NCBI GenBank assembly: GCA_959607715.1
Contig: CAUHNN010000012.1
Coordinates: 1-64,000, forward strand
Reading direction: 5' to 3'
Length of the DNA: 64,000 nucleotides
DNA from: an uncultured Eggerthella sp.
GTDB taxonomy: Bacteria > Actinomycetota > Coriobacteriia > Coriobacteriales > Eggerthellaceae
In this document: in pieces, positions 1-7,738 of the stretch
Numbering within the stretch: the first letter of the stretch is position 1
Layout of the letters: each line of letters opens with the position of its first letter
The notes under the pieces: generated by a model
Told to the model about the DNA's origin: nothing
Databases searched by the model: none
What the model saw: only the letters and a program-made list of their open reading frames with translations
Made by a program: the position numbers and the translations under genes

Positions 1-1
1 C

Positions 2-49
2 GACCAGATCGACGAGCTGGCCGAGGCCGGCGTCGTGAAGATCGGCTAG
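2..49 (+). CDS. C-terminal end of a probable CaiB/BaiF-type CoA-transferase (partial)
   Basis: Only the last 15 codons and a TAG are inside the window. The residues DQIDELAEAGVVKIG resemble the usual end of family III CoA-transferases, in which an acidic helix with an I-x-E-L-x-x-x-G pattern closes the protein; CaiB of E. coli ends in a comparable way. The gene lies just ahead of a clear CaiC-type ligase, so a carnitine/crotonobetaine-type CoA-transferase is plausible. Fifteen residues cannot prove the family, and the call leans on context. Confidence 0.45.
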   Translation, partial: DQIDELAEAGVVKIG

Positions 50-79
50 TTAACCATCGCGCATAGCGCGTGTTCGATG

Positions 80-117
80 CGACCGGTCGAATGACCCCCT
101 TCCGCTTCGACCGGTCG
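80..117. promoter_or_regulatory. Two identical 10-bp palindromes, possible operator pair
   Basis: The perfect palindrome CGACCGGTCG occurs at 80-89 and again at 108-117, 28 bp apart start to start. Both lie in the gap between the partial CoA-transferase gene and caiC. Repeated palindromes at near-helical spacing upstream of a catabolic gene suggest a regulator binding site. No matching regulator gene is seen in the window, so this is an inference from position and symmetry only. Confidence 0.35.
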
Positions 118-121
118 CTTG

Positions 122-157
122 GCTCCCCTTCCTCGAGGGATATCGGGGAAGGGGAGC
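122..157 (+). terminator. Strong hairpin after the CoA-transferase-like gene
   Basis: An 11-bp perfect stem (122-132 pairs with 147-157) encloses a 14-base loop. It lies 73 bases past the preceding stop codon. There is no run of T after it, so it may slow transcription or protect an RNA end rather than act as a full intrinsic terminator. Confidence 0.45.
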
Positions 158-176
158 ACCTTACAAGGGAGGTGTT

Positions 177-213
177 CTCGATCAGCTCGCAGTGCGCACG
201 CGAACTGATCGAG
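177..213 (+). promoter_or_regulatory. Leader hairpin upstream of caiC
   Basis: CTCGATCAG at 177-185 is perfectly complementary to CTGATCGAG at 205-213. After one mismatch four more pairs form (187-190 with 200-203), giving a 13-pair stem with a 9-base loop. It sits 75 bases before the caiC start. A fold of this size in the leader may affect expression; no known riboswitch family was recognised. Confidence 0.4.
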
Positions 214-287
214 GGGAAATCGCCGTATCGGTGCTCTGGGCCTTGGGAACCCTGAAGCACAGGAGGGCTGCGGCAGAGGAGGAGATC

Positions 288-1904
288 ATGACCGACATCG
301 TAGGCAACGAAACGTTGCGGGACTTGTGGGGCAACGTCGTTGAAAGCAGAGGGGATTACAGCTTTCTGACGTTCCATAACCGCGAGGGAAGCATATTCGA
401 GTACACCTATTCCGAATTCGACGACGATGTGAACCGCATCGCCAACGTGTTTCTTTCGCTCAATATCGCCAAAGGCGATCACGTCGCCTTGCAGCTCCAC
501 AGCTCGCCCGAATTCCTCATGTGCCTGTTCGGGCTGGCTAAGATCGGCGCGGTCGTCGTCCCCGTCAACGAGCAGTACCTCGCCGACGAGGCCGAATATA
601 TCCTCAAAGATGCCGAGATCGTCTGCGCCGTCGTGGAACCTCTCTTCTACGAGACGTACGCTGAGCTGATGGAGCGCGGCATGTTCTTCCCGAAGGGCTT
701 GCTCATCGCCAGGGCGGGAGATGATTCGCCCAAGTCCTCCATCCCATTCGCTTCGCTTTATTCCAAGATCGGCGAAGTAGCTCCCGGCGAACAGGGCATC
801 TACGATTTCTGGAGCATGCGCTGCGCTGAATCGACGGTTCTGCGCATGTACCGCCCGCTTGACTCGAACGACCCTGTGCAGATCATCTACACCTCGGGCA
901 CGACATCGAAGCCCAAGGGCGTCCTCGTGACCCACGCCAACATGGTCTTCTCGGGCCTCTACGGCGACTGGGAGGTGTCGCTGCGCGGGTCGGATCGCGT
1001 GCTCACCTCGATGCCCGCCTGCCACTCGAACTTCCAGCTCGCCGCGCTCATGCCGGTCATCACCGCTGGCGCGACGATCATCATCGTCGAGAAGTATTCC
1101 GCTCGTAATTTCTGGAAACAGATCAGGCATTATCGAGCCACGGTGACCCAGTGCGTCGCCATGATGCTGCGTACCATGATGCTCCAGCCCGTCGACCCCG
1201 AGGAACGCGACCACTGCGTGCGCGAGGTGCTCTACTTCATCTCAGTCACCGACGAAGAGAAGGAGGCCTTCGAGGAGCGTTTCGGGGTTAAGATCATGAA
1301 CACCTACGGCTCCACCGAATCGATCGGCTGGGTGCTGACCGACCCGCCGGTCGGCAAGCGCAACTGGCCCTCGGTCGGGCGCGCGGGGCTGGGCTACGAG
1401 GTCCGCATCGCCGATATGAACGATAACGAACTGCCCCACGGGGCAACGGGCGAGATCCAGGTGAAGGGCGTGCGCGGGCGCACGCTCATGCTCGAGTATT
1501 TCAACAAGCCCGAGGCCACCGCAGAGACCTTCACCGAGGACGGCTGGCTCAAGACCGGCGACCAGGGTTACCAGGACGACAACGGTTGGTTCTTCTTCGT
1601 GGACCGCAAGTCGAACATGGTGAAGCGCCAAGGTGAGAACATCTCGACGACCGAGATCGAAGAGATCCTCGAAGAGCATCCCTCGATCGCCGAAGTTGCG
1701 GTGATCGGCGTTCCCGATCCCATTCGCGATCAGGCTATCAAGGCGTTCGTGAGGTTCGCGCCCGGCTGCGAAATGTCCGTCGATGAAATCGAGTCGTATT
1801 GCCGCTCGAAGATGGCAACGTTCAAGGTGCCCACCTTCTACGAGATCGTCGACGATTTCCCTCGCACCTGCAGCATGAAGATCGAGAAGAAGCTGCTCAA
1901 ATAA
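288..1904 (+). CDS. caiC: Carnitine/crotonobetaine-type CoA ligase (CaiC family)
   Basis: A 538-residue member of the adenylate-forming acyl-CoA synthetases, which link a carboxylate to CoA through an acyl-AMP intermediate. The AMP-binding signature YTSGTTSKPKG is at about 201-211, the YGSTE motif follows in the middle, and the C-terminal domain ends with CSMKIEKKLLK, whose K531 is the expected catalytic lysine. The first 100 residues and the stretch KYSAR..FW..I..YRATVT closely match what I know of E. coli CaiC. The start at 288 is chosen because GAGGAG precedes it; a longer open frame from 192 lacks this. The substrate could be carnitine, crotonobetaine or a related betaine. A near-identical paralogue runs off the right edge on the other strand. 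Confidence 0.85.
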   Translation: MTDIVGNETLRDLWGNVVESRGDYSFLTFHNREGSIFEYTYSEFDDDVNRIANVFLSLNIAKGDHVALQLHSSPEFLMCLFGLAKIGAVVVPVNEQYLADEAEYILKDAEIVCAVVEPLFYETYAELMERGMFFPKGLLIARAGDDSPKSSIPFASLYSKIGEVAPGEQGIYDFWSMRCAESTVLRMYRPLDSNDPVQIIYTSGTTSKPKGVLVTHANMVFSGLYGDWEVSLRGSDRVLTSMPACHSNFQLAALMPVITAGATIIIVEKYSARNFWKQIRHYRATVTQCVAMMLRTMMLQPVDPEERDHCVREVLYFISVTDEEKEAFEERFGVKIMNTYGSTESIGWVLTDPPVGKRNWPSVGRAGLGYEVRIADMNDNELPHGATGEIQVKGVRGRTLMLEYFNKPEATAETFTEDGWLKTGDQGYQDDNGWFFFVDRKSNMVKRQGENISTTEIEEILEEHPSIAEVAVIGVPDPIRDQAIKAFVRFAPGCEMSVDEIESYCRSKMATFKVPTFYEIVDDFPRTCSMKIEKKLLK

Positions 1905-1920
1905 GCCCCCTTTCCCCCGA

Positions 1921-2039
1921 GCCCGTCCTCGCCATCGCTGCGCGAGGCGGGCTTGCCGCACATCGCCACGGCGCATCGCGACCGAGTGCGTGCGTCAACG
2001 AGAAAAGCTTTCTCGCCCTCTCCTCAGACGAGGGGAGGG
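1921..2039 (+). promoter_or_regulatory. Chain of three hairpins between caiC and the MaoC-type gene
   Basis: The 169-base gap holds three consecutive foldable elements: 1921-1952 (10 pairs with one bulged T), 1999-2015 (7 pairs around a 3-base loop) and 2016-2039 (10 pairs including one G-T, loop AGAC). The third ends about 30 bases before the next gene's ribosome site. None has a T-run. They could separate the expression levels of the two genes by partial termination or RNA processing. Confidence 0.4.
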
Positions 2040-2073
2040 GTACTTCGTCGTTACCTTGAGAGAGGAGTAATCC

Positions 2074-2946
2074 ATGGCAATCAGCACTGAAATCGTCGGA
2101 CGTGAGTTCGGACCCTTCACACGCGACTACACATTCAAGGATCTTGAGATCTGCGCGTTGGGTTGCAACGCAGGCTATGACGGCAAGACGGATCTCGAGT
2201 ACCTCAACGAAGGGGATGCCAACGATCCCCGTCTTGCGGTCCTGCCCATCTTCGGTGTGCCGTTGACGGTTAACGAGGAGATGACCCGCACGCTCGATTA
2301 CGGATACGACTATTCGGGATCGCTCCACTACGGCTTCGAGATCACCCTGCACGCGCCGTTCAAGATGTCCGACCACATCGAGACGTTCGTCACTCAGGAC
2401 GCCCTGTACGATCGCGGCGAGGGCAGAGGGTGCCTCTCCAAGCAGACCGGTCGTAGCTATAGCTCCGATGGAACCCATCTCTGCACCGTCGAGACCTGGG
2501 ACGTGTGCATCAACGACGGAGGTTGGGGCGGACCGAAGCCGCCGCGCGACATCGTCGAGATCCCCGATCGCCCGTGCGATAAAAGAGTGACCGAGACGAT
2601 GCCCTACAACATGCCGCTTATCTACCGTCTCATGGGCGACTGGCATCAGCAACACATCAACTGGGATTACACCGAGCAGACGGGGCTTGAGCGCCCGATC
2701 GCGCACGGGGTGAGCCTTGGCGGTTTCTCCATGAGGCACATCGTGTCGTCGTGGTTCCCGGGAGAACCCGAGCGCATGGTGCGCTTCAAGACGCGTATCA
2801 CGTCCCCCGTTCTGCCGGGAAGCACGCTCACCACGAAGACGTGGCAGGTAGGGGAAAAGGAAATCCGCTTCCAGCTTGTGGACGCCGACGCCGACGAGAC
2901 CGGCGCGAAGCCCCACCTGAATTTCGGTATCTGCGAATGGGATTAG
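2074..2946 (+). CDS. MaoC-like (R)-specific enoyl-CoA hydratase, double hotdog
   Basis: A 290-residue protein with the hydratase-2 arrangement: a degenerate N-terminal hotdog half and a C-terminal half carrying YRLMGDWHQQHIN (about 184-196) and PIAHGVSLGGF (208-218). In MaoC/hydratase 2 the motif is usually G-D-x-N-P-x-H; here D189 and H194 are kept but the Asn-Pro is replaced by His-Gln. The family adds water to trans-2-enoyl-CoA with R stereochemistry, or dehydrates the reverse. Placement between a CaiC-type ligase and a transporter suggests action on the CoA ester made by the ligase. The GAGGAG site before 2074 fixes the start. Confidence 0.75.
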   Translation: MAISTEIVGREFGPFTRDYTFKDLEICALGCNAGYDGKTDLEYLNEGDANDPRLAVLPIFGVPLTVNEEMTRTLDYGYDYSGSLHYGFEITLHAPFKMSDHIETFVTQDALYDRGEGRGCLSKQTGRSYSSDGTHLCTVETWDVCINDGGWGGPKPPRDIVEIPDRPCDKRVTETMPYNMPLIYRLMGDWHQQHINWDYTEQTGLERPIAHGVSLGGFSMRHIVSSWFPGEPERMVRFKTRITSPVLPGSTLTTKTWQVGEKEIRFQLVDADADETGAKPHLNFGICEWD

Positions 2947-2956
2947 GTGAGTTGAA

Positions 2957-4369
2957 ATGAACCAAGCAGTGAAGAAGCAGACTACGGTGGTCAGCCCTCC
3001 AGAGGCGTCAGCCCTTCTTTCCAAAGAGGGTCCGAGCGTTGTCGAGAAGGTGAAGAAGTCTGCGCGCAGAACCATCGACGACGTCGCCATGACGCCTTTT
3101 CTGCGGAAGATCACCTTCTTCTCGAGCGGTGGATCGTTTCTCGATGGCTACGTCCTTGCGCTCATCGGCGTTGCGCTGACCCAGATCACGCCCCTGTTCG
3201 ATATGGATGCGTTCTGGAGCGGCGCGGTTGGCGCATCGGTCTTTCTCGGTATTTTCGTGGGAACGATCTTGGGCGGCTACCTCACCGATCTCATCGGACG
3301 TCGCACGATGTTCATCATCGACGTCGTCGCCATCGGCGTCTTTTCCATCGCCTCGGTGTTCTGCGCCGACCCGTTCCAGCTTGTGCTGGCGCGCTTTTTC
3401 ATCGGCCTGTTCGTTGGCGCGGATTATCCTATCGCGACGTCGCTCATCGCCGAGTTCACGCCTAAATCCCATCGCTCGATTTCGATGGGGGCCGTATCGG
3501 CGGCATGGTATCTGGGCGCCACCGCTGCAGCGGTGGTCGGCTATGCGCTTTTCCCGCTTGAGGATGGATGGAAATGGATGCTCGGCAGTGCCGTTGTGCC
3601 CTGCGTCATCCTTCTCATCGGTCGCCATGATATTCCCGAGTCTCCTCTGTGGCTCATGAGCAAGGGGCGCGTCGATGAAGCGCGCGAAGTTATGGACCGC
3701 GTCTTCGGTGAAGACGTCGAGCTGCCCGTGGAGGAGCGTACCGGTAAGACCAGCATGCGTCAGCTTTTCAAGGGCGGATACTTCAAGAGGATCGTTTACC
3801 TTGGGATCCTGACGCTGTGCCAGGTGGTTCCGATGTACGCCATCTACACCTTCGGTCCCGAGATCATGACCGCATTCGGGCTTGCCGAAGGTCGCGAGGC
3901 CATTCTCGGGGAAAGCGCTGTGAGCCTTTTCTTCCTCGTTGGCACGATACCTGCGATGTTCTGGCTTAATTCTCTCGGCCGTCGTCCGTTGCTTATCGGT
4001 TCTTTGGGGTTCATGGCAGCTGGCCTGGTTATTCTCGGCCTCTTCCCAGCTGCCCCCATGATCGTCGTCGTGTTCGCCTTCGGACTGTATGCGTTTTTCA
4101 GCGGCGGCCCGGGAATCTTGCAGTGGCTCTACCCTAACGAGCTCTTCCCGACGAGCGTTCGCGCTTCTGCGGTGGGCGTGTCGATCTCTATTTCTAGAAT
4201 CGGAACGATCATCTCCACCTACGGTACGCCGTTGTTCTTGGCGGAGTTCGGCGTTGGACCGACCATGCTCGTCGCAGCTGGTTTGGTTCTCCTTGGATTG
4301 GTCCTCTCGGTTGCCATGGCCCCGGAAACCCGCGGGCAATCCCTCATCGAGACGAGCAGCCTCGAATAG
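2957..4369 (+). CDS. MFS transporter (sugar/aromatic-acid porter type)
   Basis: A 470-residue permease with about 12 membrane helices after a roughly 45-residue cytoplasmic N-terminus. The loop between helices 2 and 3 has the MFS signature GGYLTDLIGRRTMF, and a second GRR motif (SLGRRP) appears in the C-terminal half, as in proton-coupled carboxylate and sugar carriers. It starts 10 bases after the hydratase stop and is probably cotranscribed. Next to a carboxylate-activating ligase, a carrier for that carboxylate is the simplest reading. No CaiT (BCCT-type) carrier is visible. The exact substrate cannot be read from sequence. Confidence 0.75.
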   Translation: MNQAVKKQTTVVSPPEASALLSKEGPSVVEKVKKSARRTIDDVAMTPFLRKITFFSSGGSFLDGYVLALIGVALTQITPLFDMDAFWSGAVGASVFLGIFVGTILGGYLTDLIGRRTMFIIDVVAIGVFSIASVFCADPFQLVLARFFIGLFVGADYPIATSLIAEFTPKSHRSISMGAVSAAWYLGATAAAVVGYALFPLEDGWKWMLGSAVVPCVILLIGRHDIPESPLWLMSKGRVDEAREVMDRVFGEDVELPVEERTGKTSMRQLFKGGYFKRIVYLGILTLCQVVPMYAIYTFGPEIMTAFGLAEGREAILGESAVSLFFLVGTIPAMFWLNSLGRRPLLIGSLGFMAAGLVILGLFPAAPMIVVVFAFGLYAFFSGGPGILQWLYPNELFPTSVRASAVGVSISISRIGTIISTYGTPLFLAEFGVGPTMLVAAGLVLLGLVLSVAMAPETRGQSLIETSSLE

Positions 4370-4396
4370 CGACCGATTCCGAGATTCGCTTCGCAT

Positions 4397-4427
4397 GCCC
4401 CCGTTATGCCTTGCGGTGTGCGGGGGC
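4397..4427 (+). terminator. Probable terminator after the MFS gene
   Basis: Stem GCCCCCG (4397-4403) pairs with CGGGGGC (4421-4427), followed by a short pyrimidine run. It lies 27 bases after the stop codon of the transporter. The rest of the 4370-4720 gap holds no convincing gene; another small inverted repeat (GGAGTC/GACTCC, 4582-4604) is the only other structure seen. Confidence 0.55.
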
Positions 4428-4719
4428 TTCGTGTGTCTGCAAGGCTTTTCCTGCTTGCTGACGATGAGGTGTCTCGTCGCACTGGGCCTAGCATCAATGG
4501 TCCATCCTTCTTCTCGTGGTGCAGGTCGTAGCATTCGCGCGCCGAGAGCCCTCGTGGCGTCTTTTCGCGCTTTCCCCTACAGGAGTCAACCTCGTGTCGA
4601 CTCCCTTGAGAATCGAAGCACGACCGATCGACGGGATGCGAGAAGATCCTTTCCATGGGGGCATACGAACTCTTAAAAGCCCCGTCAGCTTCGTCGATAC
4701 AGGGATTAACGAATCAGGG

Positions 4720-4757
4720 ATAAAGAAAATCGGGGCACCCGCATGGGCGCCCCGATT
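4720..4757 (-). terminator. Intrinsic terminator of the CaiD-like gene
   Basis: Read on the - strand, a 9-bp stem (4749-4757 with 4728-4736), with a further CCC/GGG pairing inside, is followed by TTTTCTTTAT. It lies 38 bases past the stop of the crotonase gene. This is a classic intrinsic terminator. Confidence 0.75.
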
Positions 4758-4795
4758 CTAGGAGGGTTGTATGAAGCGAGATGCGCTTAGGGCGA

Positions 4796-5581
4796 TTAGC
4801 GGCCCTGCCACTTGGGGGCGCGCTTCTCGGTGAAGGCCAGGGGACCCTCGATGCCGTCTTCGGTCTTCTCGAGGAAGCGGTAAGCTGCGTCGCAGTAGCG
4901 CATTGCATCCTCTTCGGACATCTGGTCTGCTGCGTGAACGAGATACTTGGTCCACTTGAGGGAAAGGGGAGCATTGGCGAGGCACTGCTCGGCGAGCTCG
5001 ATAGCCTTGTCCATGACCTCTTCAGCCGGGACGACGTAGTTGATCAGGCCGAGTTCCTTAGCCTCGGGAGCCTTGATCTTCTTGCCGGTAAGGAGAAGCT
5101 CCATGCAATCCTTGCGGTTGATGTCGCGAGCGAGGCGAACGATACCGCCGGTGGAAGCGATGATGCCGAGACCGACTTCGGTGCACCCGAACTTAGCGTT
5201 CTCGTTTGCGACGACCATGTCGCAGGAAAGGGCGATCTCCATGCCGCCGCCTGCAGCAGAGCCGTTGACGGCCGCGATGACGGGCTTGGAGCACAGACGT
5301 GCGGTCAGGCCGCCGAAACCATGCTCGGTAACGGTCTGGCACTCGCCGCCTTCGGAGAGCTCGGAGAGGTCTTCGCCAGCGCAGAACACCTTGCCGGTGC
5401 CGGTGACGATGATGGCGCGGACGTTCTTGTCGGTCTCCGCGTTGTTCATGATGTTTTCCATGGCCTTCGAGGTAGCGCCGTTGAGGGCGTTAGCGACGTC
5501 CGGGCGATTGATGCGGATGATGAGCAAGCCATCCTCGCGCAGCTCGGATACGACGGTGTCGGTGCCAAAGTAATCTGCCAT
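4796..5581 (-). CDS. caiD: Enoyl-CoA hydratase/crotonase, carnitinyl-CoA dehydratase (CaiD) type
   Basis: A 261-residue crotonase-fold enzyme, the same length as E. coli CaiD. The oxyanion-hole region (FCAGED, about 67-71; AAGGGMEIA, 109-117) is intact, and the two crotonase acid positions are both Glu (E115 and E135). The C-terminal stretch GIEGPLAFTEKR..KW.GR strongly resembles CaiD, which interconverts crotonobetainyl-CoA and L-carnitinyl-CoA. The ATG at 5581 is preferred over a longer frame because AAGGAGGAAATC lies right before it. It faces the caiC-hydratase-MFS group, has its own terminator and is preceded by two inverted repeats that could be operators. Confidence 0.8.
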   Translation of the reverse strand: MADYFGTDTVVSELREDGLLIIRINRPDVANALNGATSKAMENIMNNAETDKNVRAIIVTGTGKVFCAGEDLSELSEGGECQTVTEHGFGGLTARLCSKPVIAAVNGSAAGGGMEIALSCDMVVANENAKFGCTEVGLGIIASTGGIVRLARDINRKDCMELLLTGKKIKAPEAKELGLINYVVPAEEVMDKAIELAEQCLANAPLSLKWTKYLVHAADQMSEEDAMRYCDAAYRFLEKTEDGIEGPLAFTEKRAPKWQGR

Positions 5582-5661
5582 GATTTCCTCCTTGTTTGAA
5601 ACTTCAGGCTTCTCCAGCGACTCGACCCATCCCCCGGGCCGTTCCTTTGAACGTCGCTGTG

Positions 5662-5686
5662 ATTTCAATACTATTGGTTTTGAAAT
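5662..5686 (-). promoter_or_regulatory. 7-bp inverted repeat upstream of the CaiD-like gene
   Basis: ATTTCAA (5662-5668) and TTGAAAT (5680-5686) form a perfect inverted repeat with an 11-base spacer, about 80-105 bases upstream of the ATG. It falls in an AT-richer patch than its surroundings, consistent with a promoter or operator. No clear -35/-10 pair could be assigned. Confidence 0.35.
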
Positions 5687-5721
5687 GAGCTGCATCATCA
5701 GGCCATGTGTATTGAGACGTT

Positions 5722-5754
5722 ACCCAATAACACGTTCATCACTAGTTATTGAGT
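5722..5754. promoter_or_regulatory. 10-bp inverted repeat, candidate operator
   Basis: ACCCAATAAC (5722-5731) is mirrored by GTTATTGAGT (5745-5754) with one mismatch and a 13-base spacer. Half-site centres are 23 bp apart, about two helical turns, as expected for a dimeric regulator. It lies about 140 bases upstream of the CaiD-like gene and about 190 bases upstream of ybeY. The rest of 5755-5945 shows no gene. Confidence 0.4.
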
Positions 5755-5945
5755 AGGCATGCGTACCACCTGGATCGGCGTCTTCAACCCCCTGCGATAC
5801 CCCCATGATGAAGGGGTCGGAAGCAGGCGTGGCGCCCTGGTGGTTGACGACGTCGTACGGGGAGCGTTTCATCTCTTTATCTTCAGACCTCAGACGGCCT
5901 CTGGTATCGTCTATGGATGAAAAAACGCACCGATGAGGAGGACCC

Positions 5946-6407
5946 ATGCAGATCAATGTTCTCGTCGAGCACGGATCGGAACTGGTCGCCCCGCTTGATC
6001 TTGAGGGGCTTGCGACGTTCGTGCTCAAGGAGATGGAGTGTCCCGAGACGACCGACGTCTCCATCACGTTCGTAACCGACGAGCGCATCCACGAGCTCAA
6101 CCGCGATTATCGCGGCATCGATAGGCCGACCGACGTTCTTTCCTTCGAATGCGATAACGTGCCGTTCGAAGACGAGGATGTTGCCTCCGCCGTCGAGTAC
6201 GAGCTCGGCGATATCGTCATAGCGCCCGATGTCGCCGTCCGCCAAACGGCCGAGTACGGAACGACCTTCGAAGAGGAAGTGACGCTGCTCACCGTTCACG
6301 GCTTGCTTCATCTTTGCGGCTATGATCACATCGAAGATGACGAAGCCGAGGAGATGGAAGCGCTCGAACGCGAGCTCATCGGAAAATGGAACGAGGCGCG
6401 CGCATGA
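5946..6407 (+). CDS. ybeY: Endoribonuclease YbeY
   Basis: A 153-residue single-domain metalloprotein with the signature HGLLHLCGYDH (118-128), whose three histidines (H118, H122, H128) bind the zinc ion. YbeY acts in 16S rRNA 3'-end maturation and ribosome quality control. The GAGGAGG site just before 5946 supports the start. It heads a tight run with dgkA, era and recO; ybeY next to era is a widespread arrangement, and both act on 30S subunit maturation. Confidence 0.95.
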   Translation: MQINVLVEHGSELVAPLDLEGLATFVLKEMECPETTDVSITFVTDERIHELNRDYRGIDRPTDVLSFECDNVPFEDEDVASAVEYELGDIVIAPDVAVRQTAEYGTTFEEEVTLLTVHGLLHLCGYDHIEDDEAEEMEALERELIGKWNEARA

Positions 6408-6778
6408 CGCGCTCCGGCTTCACTTTGCTATCGGCGTTCAAATGCGCCTTCCGCGGTATCGTCGACACCGCGGGCGAGCGCAATTTCCGCATCGAAGTGG
6501 CCTTCATGGCGCTGTGCTGCGCGCTTGGTCTTTTCTTCGCCATCTCCACTGCGGAATGGATCGTCGTGATCGTGTGCTTCGGCCTTGTGCTGGGAGGGGA
6601 GTGCTTCAACTCCGCATTTGAGGCGGTGGTGGACCTCGCGAGTCCTGACTATCATGAGCTTGCGCGAAAAGCCAAAGACGCAGCCGCCGGTGGCGTGCTG
6701 CTCTTCTCGATCGCATCGTTTATCATCGGCGTAGTCATATTCCTTCCCCGCATTCTCGCTTTGCTGGGATTCGCATAG
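6404..6778 (+). CDS. dgkA: Diacylglycerol/undecaprenol kinase (DgkA family)
   Basis: A 124-residue integral membrane kinase with three predicted helices. The conserved active-site stretch GECFNSAFEAVVD and the following ARKAKDAAAGGV are the hallmark of the family. In Gram-positive bacteria this enzyme mainly phosphorylates undecaprenol, recycling the lipid carrier for cell-wall synthesis. The start at 6404 overlaps the ybeY stop (ATGA), a sign of translational coupling; an in-frame ATG at 6386 inside ybeY is an alternative. Confidence 0.88.
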   Translation: MTRSGFTLLSAFKCAFRGIVDTAGERNFRIEVAFMALCCALGLFFAISTAEWIVVIVCFGLVLGGECFNSAFEAVVDLASPDYHELARKAKDAAAGGVLLFSIASFIIGVVIFLPRILALLGFA

Positions 6779-6805
6779 CGTTTCGTCTCATGAAAAGGTA
6801 ATGGT

Positions 6806-7732
6806 ATGGACATCACCCAATCGACAATCGACCCGTCAACCTTCAAGTCGGGCTTCGTCACCCTCATAGGCCGACCCTCCTCGGGCAAGTCGACTCTATT
6901 AAATGCCCTTATGGGCAAGAAGCTCGCCATCGCTTCCCCTACCGCGCAGACGACGCGTCACCGGTTTCGCGCCGTTCACACGACCGAAGACCACCAGATG
7001 GTCATCGTCGATACGCCCGGCGTCCATAAGCCCCACGACGCCCTCGGTGAAGAACTCAACGTCACGGCCTTGAAGTCGCTCGATGGCATCGACGTCGCGG
7101 CGTTCCTCCTCGACGCATCGGCGCCGTTCGGGCGAGGGGATGAGTGGGTCATCAAGGAGCTCTCGAAGGTCAAGGCTCCGAAGATCCTCGTGCTCTCGAA
7201 GATCGATCTCGTCGACGATGCCCAGCTCGACGAGCAGCGCTACAAGGCCGTATCGCTTGCCGAATGGGACGACGTCGTCGAGCTCTCTTCCCTCACCGGC
7301 GAAAATCTCGATACATTCATCGAGGCGGTCACCGATCGTTTGCCCACCGGCCCTTTGTGGTTTCCCGCCGATATGGAGACCGATCAACCTGTCGAGGTCA
7401 TCGTGGCCGAGTTCATCCGCGAGAAGATCCTCCTCAACGCCTACGACGAGGTTCCCCACGCTGTCGGGGTCGTCGTCGACGAAATGGATTTCAATCGACG
7501 CAAGAACATGCAGCGCATCTTCGCGTCCATCTACGTCGAACGCGACAGCCAGAAGGGCATCGTCATCGGCAAGGGCGGCGCCGCGATCAAGCAGGTGGGC
7601 ACCCAAGCGAGAGAGGATCTCGAGCGTCTGCTCGGCTGCAAGGTCTTTCTCGATCTGCAGGTGAAGGTCAGGAAGAACTGGAGACGCGATCTCAACCAGA
7701 TCAGGCGTTTCGGATACGGGGAAGGGGCGTAG
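6806..7732 (+). CDS. era: GTPase Era
   Basis: A 308-residue protein with an N-terminal GTPase domain: G1 GRPSSGKST (22-30), G3 DTPG (69-72) and G4 SKID. A C-terminal KH RNA-binding domain carries GIVIGKGGAAIKQVG. Era binds near the 3' end of 16S rRNA and is needed for 30S assembly. It sits downstream of ybeY and dgkA and upstream of recO, the usual cluster. Confidence 0.96.
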   Translation: MDITQSTIDPSTFKSGFVTLIGRPSSGKSTLLNALMGKKLAIASPTAQTTRHRFRAVHTTEDHQMVIVDTPGVHKPHDALGEELNVTALKSLDGIDVAAFLLDASAPFGRGDEWVIKELSKVKAPKILVLSKIDLVDDAQLDEQRYKAVSLAEWDDVVELSSLTGENLDTFIEAVTDRLPTGPLWFPADMETDQPVEVIVAEFIREKILLNAYDEVPHAVGVVVDEMDFNRRKNMQRIFASIYVERDSQKGIVIGKGGAAIKQVGTQAREDLERLLGCKVFLDLQVKVRKNWRRDLNQIRRFGYGEGA

Positions 7733-7738
7733 GCGCGC

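Noticed and set aside
80..117. 28-base spacing of the palindromes before caiC, the same as the SOS box spacing
   Set aside because: The palindrome CGACCGGTCG does not match the SOS box, so the equal spacing is taken as chance.
70..255. 61-codon open frame upstream of caiC
   Set aside because: It crosses both leader hairpins, has no ribosome site and no family resemblance.
4516..4761. 81-codon open frame in the gap before the CaiD-like terminator
   Set aside because: No ribosome site or recognisable motif; its end runs into the - strand terminator at 4728-4757.
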